Source: Stenotrophomonas maltophilia R551-3
GTDB taxonomy: Bacteria; Pseudomonadota; Gammaproteobacteria; Xanthomonadales; Xanthomonadaceae
Length of the DNA stretch: 64,000 bases
Reading direction: 5' to 3'
Assembly: GCF_000020665.1 (NCBI RefSeq)
Contig: NC_011071.1
Location: 4,206,501-4,270,500 of the forward strand
Shown here in pieces: positions 37,596 to 44,108 of this stretch. The notes beneath the pieces are model-generated. The model was not told the DNA's origin. It did no database searches and was given only the letters and a program-made list of their open reading frames with translations. The position numbers and the translations under genes are program-made. How positions within the stretch are numbered: the first letter of the stretch is position 1; each line of letters begins with the position of its first letter.

Positions 37596-38030
37596 ATGGC
37601 GCAGGACACCGAATGGACACCCGTTTCGCATGACACCTGCGACCAGGTCGCCGGGCCGTTCTACCATGGCACCCGCGCTGATCTGGCGGCGGGCGAGTTG
37701 CTGAGTGCGGGCTACCGCTCCAACTATCGCGACAGCGTGGTGATGAACCACATCTACTTCACCACGATTGCCAAGGGCGCCGGGCTGGCTGCGGAGATGG
37801 CCCGGGGTGAAGGGCGGCCACGCGTGTATGTGGTGGAGCCGACCGGGCCGTTTGAAGACGACCCGAACGTGACCAACAAGAAGTTTCCCGGCAACCCGAC
37901 GCGGTCGTATCGGAGTGCGCAGCCGTTGCGGGTTGTGGGGGAGATTGTGGAATGGGAGCTTTACGACGCTGAATTCGTTCGGCAGTTGAGGGCGTTTGTT
38001 GCTTCGGGGAGTGGGGAGATCATCAATTGA
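37596..38030 (+). CDS. arr: Rifampin ADP-ribosyltransferase (Arr-like)
   Basis: A 144-residue enzyme that inactivates rifamycins by ADP-ribosylation using NAD. Family signatures are FYHGTRADLAAGELLSAGYR, NHIYFTTIAKGAGLAAEMA, RVYVVEPTGPFEDDPNVTNK, KFPGNPTRSYRSAQPLRVVG and a C-terminal EIVEWELYD. The Asp in the EDDPN segment is the known catalytic position of Arr. The ATG is chosen over a GTG two codons earlier; AGGGG lies about 8 nt before it. A single gene, not in an integron: no attC or integrase was seen. Confidence 0.92.
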   Translation: MAQDTEWTPVSHDTCDQVAGPFYHGTRADLAAGELLSAGYRSNYRDSVVMNHIYFTTIAKGAGLAAEMARGEGRPRVYVVEPTGPFEDDPNVTNKKFPGNPTRSYRSAQPLRVVGEIVEWELYDAEFVRQLRAFVASGSGEIIN

Positions 38031-38034
38031 TGAC

Positions 38035-38469
38035 CTACTGGCGTTGGGCGTTGCGCACTTCTTCATCGGCTTCATAGATGTCCAGCCCGAGCTCAATGCC
38101 GCGCTCACCAATGGCGAGCAGCGCGCGGGGCGAAAGCGAGACACCACCGTTGCTGCTGCCCATGAAAAGACCGCAGAACAGATCAGGCCGGAAGCGCGCC
38201 AGAGACTGCCATACGGCGAGATCGCCGGTGAGCTGATCGAGGATCTCGAAGATCTGCGCTTCCAGATCTTCAGGTTCACGCCGAGGGGCACTGAGTCGCC
38301 AGCTTCCGGTCCTGGCGGTACGCACGGAGCCTGATTGGCTGCCTCTGATTTCCTGGCCCTTGTGATGCGATGCAGTTGGAGTCGCTCCGAGCAAGGCACT
38401 GACTTCCTCGGGCAGGAGGTCGTCTCCGAAGAATCGGAGGGTTACCAGGGAATGATCGAATGCGGCCAT
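38035..38469 (-). CDS. DUF4279 domain protein
   Basis: A 144-residue cytosolic protein. VTLRFFGDDLLPEEVSALLG at the N terminus, SHHKGQEIRGSQSG and GSWRLSAPRREPEDLEAQIF are the conserved blocks of DUF4279. The family often occurs as a lone gene or near toxin/immunity loci; its function is unknown. It converges with arr, with only 4 nt between the stops. Confidence 0.82.
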   Translation of the reverse strand: MAAFDHSLVTLRFFGDDLLPEEVSALLGATPTASHHKGQEIRGSQSGSVRTARTGSWRLSAPRREPEDLEAQIFEILDQLTGDLAVWQSLARFRPDLFCGLFMGSSNGGVSLSPRALLAIGERGIELGLDIYEADEEVRNAQRQ

Positions 38470-38800
38470 GGGTATGCAGTTGTATTTTTCCGAATCTCTT
38501 CCAATCTGTACGTCTCATCGACGTCAGATCAGCTATCGGCCGCAAGCGGACCACCAGATGGGCAACAATTGTCTACAGTCCCCTGGGCGATTCAGGCCCA
38601 AAACAGATCTTCCCCGTCAGCCTAGAATTGATTACCGTTGCAAGAAGCCGAATGAAAATTTTACTTATACCGTGACTATCACTAGACACGGAAGTCAACG
38701 GCACATCGCTGATAGAACTGGAGCTCAGAAAGTCAGCGCTTGCTAAGCACCCTCAGCATCCATACCCAGGTCGTCGATAACAACTACGAAATCAAAGAAT
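38470..38800. other. AT-rich intergenic region upstream of the STAND gene
   Basis: These 331 nt lie between the divergent DUF4279 and nuclease-STAND genes. Base composition shifts clearly to AT from about 38630 (GAATGAAAATTTTACTTATAC), matching the following gene and marking the left side of acquired DNA. Promoter-like AT words are present, but no correctly spaced pair is convincing. No terminal repeat or attachment site was found. Confidence 0.5.
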
Positions 38801-41038
38801 ATGACCTCATACGACTTCAGAACACTGAACGACAAAGAATTCGAAGTTTTGTGCTGCGACCTGCTCAGCAGGATGCTCTCAAAGAACTTTGAACGTTTTA
38901 AACCCGGCAGAGACGGTGGAGTGGATGGCCGCTATTTCTCCCCAGATGGCGAGGTTGTTCTTCAGTGCAAACACTGGGTGAACACTCCCATTGATCACCT
39001 TATAAGACATCTTGAAAAATCCGAGGCTGCAAAAGTCGCCAAAATAAAACCAATCCAATACTTTATCGCGACTTCACTCCCGCTATCAAGAGCGGACAAG
39101 AATAGAATATTCAAGATATTTTCACCCTATATCGCATCAGAGTCTAACATCTTGGGCGCAGAGGATCTTAACGACATCCTCAGCAGGGAGTCGGAAGTTG
39201 AGCGACGCCACTACAAATTGTGGCTCGCGAGCACAACTGTTCTCCAGACGCTGCTCAATTCAGCGATTCATGGTCGCAGCGACTTCCTCCTTTCTGAAAT
39301 CGTGGAGCAGAGGGCTCGTTACGTGCAAACTGGCAGTCACGATGCCGCCCTCACTAAACTTAATAATAAGAATGTCGTAATAATCACAGGAGATGCTGGA
39401 GTTGGGAAGACCACCCTCGCTCGAAACCTGCTCTTACCCTACGCGTCAGATGGTTATGAAATTTTCTCTATATCCGACAGAGTCGACGAGTCTGAAAGCG
39501 TTTTCCAGAAAGGGAAGCGGCAAATTTTTTATTTCGACGACTTCCTGGGGAGCAACTACTTGGATGCTATTTCAGGAGGATTCGGGACTCAGATATCTCA
39601 GTTTATCAGGAGAGTTAAATCAGACCCGTCAAAGCGATTCATCCTGACATCGAGAACCACGATTCTAAATCAAGGAAAGATGCTGATCGGAGCTCTGTCG
39701 GATCAGAACATCGCCAAGGATGAATTCGAAATATCGCTCCAATCCATGACCGTCATCGAGAAGGCGAAAATTCTTTACAACCAGATGTGGCATTCAGACA
39801 TGGGTCACGAATACAGGGAGGAGATCTACAAAGACAAAAGGTACTGGGCTATAATTAATCACAAGAATTACAACCCGCGAATCATCTCTTATATAACCGA
39901 CAGCCACCGACTGGAAGACATTCCAGTCGCTGAGTTCTGGCCCCACACACTAGAGATGCTGAACAATCCCGCCGATGTTTGGTCGCATCCGTTCGATGCA
40001 CAGCACGACGACTATGGGAGAGCGCTCATTATATTGGTCGCACTTAACGGACGGGCAATTAGTCAGGGCGATTTGTCAGACGCCTACTACAGGCATGTAA
40101 ATCGAAAATCATTTTCCTCAGCGAGGGGCCAGCAAGATTTCATTCGAAATCTCAGACAGCTTTGCGGCTCAATGCTAAACCGGACGGTTCACTCCAGCCG
40201 GGAAATCATAAGCCTCTTCAACCCTTCAATTCGAGATTTTCTACTTAGACGATATAAATCGGATCCGAAGGTTATTGGCGATGCCATTAGCTCATTAAGG
40301 ACCACTGACTCACTAACCACCGCCATATCGCTACTCGCGAACTCAACCTTGGACAACAAATTCACCCGCACACTCCTAAGTTCAATTGCAGGTGACGCGG
40401 ATGCCTCGGATTATGTCGGATACTCATCACTATACGTTGCTCGCCTATACACTTTCTTGTATAAGAATAATCGCACCGTCTCTGAGCATGACATAGCGCT
40501 AATAGGAAGAGCGTCAGCATTTGTCGATGCGGAGGATCTACCCCGACAGTTTGAAGAAATTATTGATCTGTACATTATTGCCAGGAGCCACGGGCTCTCT
40601 GCACCAATCTCGATTGATGCCTTCATTGAACAGGCATGCGACAAAGATCCTTCGATGGACGAGCTTAGCAAGCTCGCCAGCTTGATGGATGCGTCTGGCC
40701 GTGTGCCGGCAACAAACGGTACTTTCAGAGAGGCGGTTCTGGCCTTCTTTCTTGACCAAATTTATTATGAGTTCCCCGCCGAGGATGTGTTCGAAGGTCT
40801 CTCCTGGGATGAGGACTGGTGGGAAGCAAAGACGCAACTCAAGGATCAGCTCCGCTTGCGCCTAGAGAAAGTTGGATTATCTGAAGATGAAGACTTGGTG
40901 CTAGAGATAACCGACAGCTACGATTTTGATGATCAGGCGTACGGGTACTTCCGAGGCCGCGAAGAGGAGAATGATCGAAGCTATTACGGTGGCGGCAATA
41001 TGGCCAGAGACATTGACGACTTGTTCGATAGAAGCTAG
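38801..41038 (+). CDS. Mrr-like PDDEXK nuclease fused to a STAND (nSTAND3-type) NTPase, candidate defence protein
   Basis: A 745-residue protein. Residues about 8-100 form a restriction-endonuclease-like domain: FEVLCCDLLSRM, GRDGGVDG (Asp about 42) and the catalytic QCK (55-57). A STAND NTPase follows, with Walker A GDAGVGKTTLA (197-207) and Walker B QIFYFDDFLG (241-250), the hallmark of the nSTAND3 group; SKRFILTSRTTIL is the sensor strand. The remaining 400 residues are helical and probably sense a ligand; the tail is acidic. STAND-nuclease fusions of this general design include anti-phage proteins that cleave DNA after recognising viral proteins. The gene is strikingly AT-rich next to its neighbours, with no partner gene, so recent horizontal acquisition is likely. 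The start has only a weak ribosome site. Confidence 0.85.
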   Translation: MTSYDFRTLNDKEFEVLCCDLLSRMLSKNFERFKPGRDGGVDGRYFSPDGEVVLQCKHWVNTPIDHLIRHLEKSEAAKVAKIKPIQYFIATSLPLSRADKNRIFKIFSPYIASESNILGAEDLNDILSRESEVERRHYKLWLASTTVLQTLLNSAIHGRSDFLLSEIVEQRARYVQTGSHDAALTKLNNKNVVIITGDAGVGKTTLARNLLLPYASDGYEIFSISDRVDESESVFQKGKRQIFYFDDFLGSNYLDAISGGFGTQISQFIRRVKSDPSKRFILTSRTTILNQGKMLIGALSDQNIAKDEFEISLQSMTVIEKAKILYNQMWHSDMGHEYREEIYKDKRYWAIINHKNYNPRIISYITDSHRLEDIPVAEFWPHTLEMLNNPADVWSHPFDAQHDDYGRALIILVALNGRAISQGDLSDAYYRHVNRKSFSSARGQQDFIRNLRQLCGSMLNRTVHSSREIISLFNPSIRDFLLRRYKSDPKVIGDAISSLRTTDSLTTAISLLANSTLDNKFTRTLLSSIAGDADASDYVGYSSLYVARLYTFLYKNNRTVSEHDIALIGRASAFVDAEDLPRQFEEIIDLYIIARSHGLSAPISIDAFIEQACDKDPSMDELSKLASLMDASGRVPATNGTFREAVLAFFLDQIYYEFPAEDVFEGLSWDEDWWEAKTQLKDQLRLRLEKVGLSEDEDLVLEITDSYDFDDQAYGYFRGREEENDRSYYGGGNMARDIDDLFDRS

Positions 41039-41175
41039 CTCCCCCACCAAGACGCAGTAGACAACCACCAATCGCACTCGGTGCCCGCTTCCGGCTAGGA
41101 GCGGACGCTCGCAATATCTCCAACCACGCCCAATCGCGAAGCAGTTTGGCCCTGAAAGAATTTTCGTGCCGGTCC

Positions 41176-41541
41176 CTACTTGAACAGCTCCAACAGATCC
41201 CTGTCTTCATGCCGTTGTTCCCACGTGGAGAGAAAACAGAAGCTCACACCACTTTGCATGGCAGCCTTCTGAAACCCGGCCAGTTCTTCCTTCGTGATCG
41301 GGTACTCCACCGGATCAAAGTGCAGAATCCCCCACGGCTTGACGAAAGAGAACCCGGGCAGGAGTTCCGAGAAGATCGCCTTGAGCAGGGGCCGGATATT
41401 CGAGAAGTCCTTGATCGGACCCGCGCGATTACCAAGCGCGTGGCACTGGCGACGGATGGTCCTGTCTCCACCCACCACGCGCGCAATGAAGTGGTCCTGG
41501 TGCACTCGAACGTAGATCAGCTGACGGCGAAAAATCCTCAT
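41176..41541 (-). CDS. Conserved protein of unknown function
   Basis: A 121-residue soluble protein starting MRIFRRQLIYVRVHQDHFIA, with AAAGGG just upstream of the ATG. LLKAIFSELLPGFSFVKPWG and EYPITKEELAGFQKAAMQSG are the most distinct segments. A beta-rich start (IYVRVHQDHFIARVVGGDRT) followed by helices suggests a small compact domain. I do not recognise the family. Confidence 0.6.
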   Translation of the reverse strand: MRIFRRQLIYVRVHQDHFIARVVGGDRTIRRQCHALGNRAGPIKDFSNIRPLLKAIFSELLPGFSFVKPWGILHFDPVEYPITKEELAGFQKAAMQSGVSFCFLSTWEQRHEDRDLLELFK

Positions 41542-41608
41542 CCCTTTCTCAACTCCACACGCTCAATAATCGTCCATGTGCCTGCATGCTCTTTCATCAA
41601 TGCGCCGA

Positions 41609-42199
41609 CTACGTCTCCAGCGCGCTCGAATTGCGGCGCACCAGGTACAACGCCACCAGGAATGGCCACAGCGAGTTGATCGACGAGAACAGGCGCTGGG
41701 TCAGCCCCCGATAGCCTTCCGGGTCCGCGCCAACCACGTTCAACCAGAGATAGACAATCCCCGCGATGCTCACCGCAGCGGTCACGGCGTACGCCCTTCG
41801 GTTGGCAGACCAGGCGCTCAATTCGATGTGCGACATCGCCGGTGCAATGATGTTTGCGATACCGATGGTGTAGAAGCCGTGCATCGGATGGCCCATGGGC
41901 CAGAGCCCGTTGGTCAGCATGGAGATGCCAAAGATCATCCAGCAGATCGCACCCACGGCAATCCGGCGGCCGGACTCCCGCCATGCCCCGATGGCAAATG
42001 CTACGAAGCCCACACCGGAGCCAATGGCAGCAATCCTGGCGCAGATGCTTGCGAGCGTCGGCGCCTGCAGCAGTTCGCTGGCGTGCTGTGCAAGCGGGTT
42101 GTAGCCCGGCGCGAATACGGCGGCAACGCTGGTCCAGAACAGGAACCACGGAAGCGGGACCAGACCCGCGCAGAGAAGCAGTCGGCTGCGGCGTGACAC
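41609..42199 (-). CDS. DUF998-like membrane protein
   Basis: A 196-residue protein if started at the GTG giving VSRRSRLLLCAGLVPLPWFL; a longer reading frame extends to 42349 but its first 50 residues are not membrane-protein-like. Six hydrophobic helices are visible, with NPLAQHASELLQAPTLASIC after helix 1 and GLWPMGHPMHGFYTIGIANI in the middle, the usual DUF998 landmarks. The function of the family is unknown. The start is uncertain because no strong ribosome site is seen. Confidence 0.75.
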   Translation of the reverse strand: MSRRSRLLLCAGLVPLPWFLFWTSVAAVFAPGYNPLAQHASELLQAPTLASICARIAAIGSGVGFVAFAIGAWRESGRRIAVGAICWMIFGISMLTNGLWPMGHPMHGFYTIGIANIIAPAMSHIELSAWSANRRAYAVTAAVSIAGIVYLWLNVVGADPEGYRGLTQRLFSSINSLWPFLVALYLVRRNSSALET

Positions 42200-42847
42200 G
42201 TACGGTGGTCCTTGTTTGGCCTGTGCCAGTGGGTGGAATCCAGACGAACGCCGCAGAACCTTCCTACTGCGGGCAGGACGATTGTGAGTGACTACAGCAG
42301 TAGTCAGATTGCGCGCGGCACTCGGAAGGTTCAATAGGCAAGAAGTCATTTAAACCATCCAGCGGGTGTCGCAGCGGTTCGGTTGCATGAGCGATCACAC
42401 ATGTCCGATGGGCGAGTGCTGTCGCATTTGCCGCGCCTTACATCTCTGACGGAAGGTTCTGTCGACTCCGTTCCAGAAGTGCCGTTCCGCCTAGCACACC
42501 AAGGCTCTCGCCCCTTTCCACGCTATGCGACAATGCCGAAAACGTCTCGGGTTTTGGCGGCATTGACCCCTACCCCTTGGCATTCCCAACTACGTCAGGC
42601 AACTCTGGTATCGCCACCGAAAACGGGTGGCCGGGCCTCGAAAACCCGAGCTATTAGGATGTTGTTTGCACTTGCCAGCCGGCATCGCCTTGCGTGGTGT
42701 CGGCTGGCATTCCGTCTGCCGGCTATGGCGGGCGGGGCGTGGGGGCCTTGTGCCCGCCGGTTTCTTCCTAATAGCCCGGTTTTCGAGCCACGCTCTGCCC
42801 GCCACCTTTATCGGTGGCGGCTTCCGCCTGCTTGCACGGAGCCCGTC
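42200..42847. promoter_or_regulatory. Long intergenic region with a long-range inverted repeat (42638-42786)
   Basis: The left arm TCGAAAACCCGAGCTATTAGGA (42638-42659) is mirrored by TCCTAATAGCCCGGTTTTCGA (42766-42786). They are separated by about 106 nt that carries further inverted words (GCCAGCCGGCAT / GTCGGCTGGC, GGCGGGC / GCCCGCC). The structure ends about 60 nt before the ATG of the 118-residue protein and could fold as one long leader hairpin. A second small hairpin GCCACCTTTATCGGTGGC lies at about 42799-42816. Nothing else was recognised between 42200 and 42600. Confidence 0.6.
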
Positions 42848-43204
42848 ATGACCACGCCACACTCCCCGCCCCCGCGCCCCATCCAGGAAGCGCCCTCGGC
42901 CGCTCCGGCCCTGGATCCGAACAGCCTCATCGCCAGCCTGCACGCCATCGGCGCTGGCGCTGCGGCCGACGGACAGCCTTGGCCCGAGCGGCATCACCTG
43001 CGCAGCCGGCAGATGCAGTTGTCCGACGCCGACTGCGCGCTCACCGGCCAACGCATCGTGCAGGAGATCCTGCTGGCGGCCGAGCGCACGCGCCAGAACG
43101 GCGAGCCGGAGCAGTACGTGGGCGACCGGGTGATGGAGGGGCTGGTGATGGCCGACCTCGCGCTGACCGCCTTCATCCACGAGCGAATGCGACCCAAGGA
43201 TTGA
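42848..43204 (+). CDS. Small protein of unknown function behind a structured leader
   Basis: A 118-residue soluble protein starting MTTPHSPPPRPIQEAPSAAP. The first 30 residues are Pro/Ala-rich; the rest is helical (IQ-like, with ILLAAERTRQNGEPEQYVGD and VMEGLVMADLALTAFIHERM). No known domain is recognised. Its leader carries an unusual long inverted repeat, which suggests RNA-level control. Downstream genes on the same strand are an Imm11-like gene and a putative effector, but the gap is 200 nt. Confidence 0.65.
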   Translation: MTTPHSPPPRPIQEAPSAAPALDPNSLIASLHAIGAGAAADGQPWPERHHLRSRQMQLSDADCALTGQRIVQEILLAAERTRQNGEPEQYVGDRVMEGLVMADLALTAFIHERMRPKD

Positions 43205-43404
43205 GCGCGCATATGGCGCGGCGTTTTCTGTCTGTGTGCGGAGTGACGAATGAATCGCAGCGCCCTCTTCTGCATTGTTCCGAACTTTCCCGGGATTCAC
43301 GCGAATCGGGCACCTCGGGCACCGTTTCGGCGCAACTTGTGGCTGCACTGAAGCCCAGCTAGCATCGGTCCAACGGCTTTCCCGTTCTGCCCCCGCATCC
43401 ATAG

Positions 43405-44067
43405 ATGGACGCCCCCGTGACCGAATCGACCGCCACTGAAGTTTCAACCGAAGCCGCATCTCACAAGGGCGAATTCTTCCTGATCGACGCCGGCCTCCTG
43501 GGCAACGGTAAGGTTCCCGGTGTAGAGATCGCCAACGAAGAGAAGCTGATCGATCCGGGGATGAATGTCGTCTCGCGTCCTGACGGAACGCCAGACCAGT
43601 ATCCGGAGCGTCCCCACCTGGTTCATGTACCTGAGAAGGGCGCAATGCCACGCGATCTGGAAGAGCTCGCAGGCATCTGGATTGTGTCGGAGCCGTTGAA
43701 GCAGCTGTTTGAACGGATGGACCCCGAAGCGTTTGCCTTTGTGGCCTGCGACTTCAGCCTTGCCGACGGCAGCCCCGGCCCTCGGTACTACCTGGGCAAT
43801 GTGCTGCGCAGGCTCGATGCCCTGGATGAAGCCGCTTCCCGCGTGAGAATCAAGCTCGACCACAACTATCAGACCGGCGAGGACGAGAAGCTTTACAGCC
43901 TCGTTGGAGGAGCCAGCCTGGTGTTCAAACAGGACGTTGTGGGCGATGCCCATATCTTCCGCCAGGATCGCATGGGCGCACCGCCCATCTGCGACCGCGC
44001 GATGTTTGATGCATTGGCTGCGGCCAATTTCTCCGGCGTACGGCTGCGTGATGTAGCCGATCTCTAA
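43405..44067 (+). CDS. Imm11-family (DUF1629-like) immunity protein candidate
   Basis: A 220-residue protein with no signal peptide. It matches the layout of the Imm11/DUF1629 family: EEKLIDPGMNVVSRPDG, IWIVSEPLKQLFERMDPEAF (the ivSe-lke landmark), PRYYLGNVLRRLDALDEAAS, and a C-terminal GDAHIFRQDRMGAPPICDRAMFDAL and FSGVRL. Imm11 proteins neutralise cognate polymorphic toxins. The next gene, 41 nt downstream on the same strand, encodes a putative nuclease effector, and the cytosolic location expected here fits protection against a nuclease. The family match is by pattern, not by search. Confidence 0.65.
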   Translation: MDAPVTESTATEVSTEAASHKGEFFLIDAGLLGNGKVPGVEIANEEKLIDPGMNVVSRPDGTPDQYPERPHLVHVPEKGAMPRDLEELAGIWIVSEPLKQLFERMDPEAFAFVACDFSLADGSPGPRYYLGNVLRRLDALDEAASRVRIKLDHNYQTGEDEKLYSLVGGASLVFKQDVVGDAHIFRQDRMGAPPICDRAMFDALAAANFSGVRLRDVADL

Positions 44068-44108
44068 GACGAGCTCCTTCAAACGGATTCTTGAACGAGG
44101 TGGTGCGC

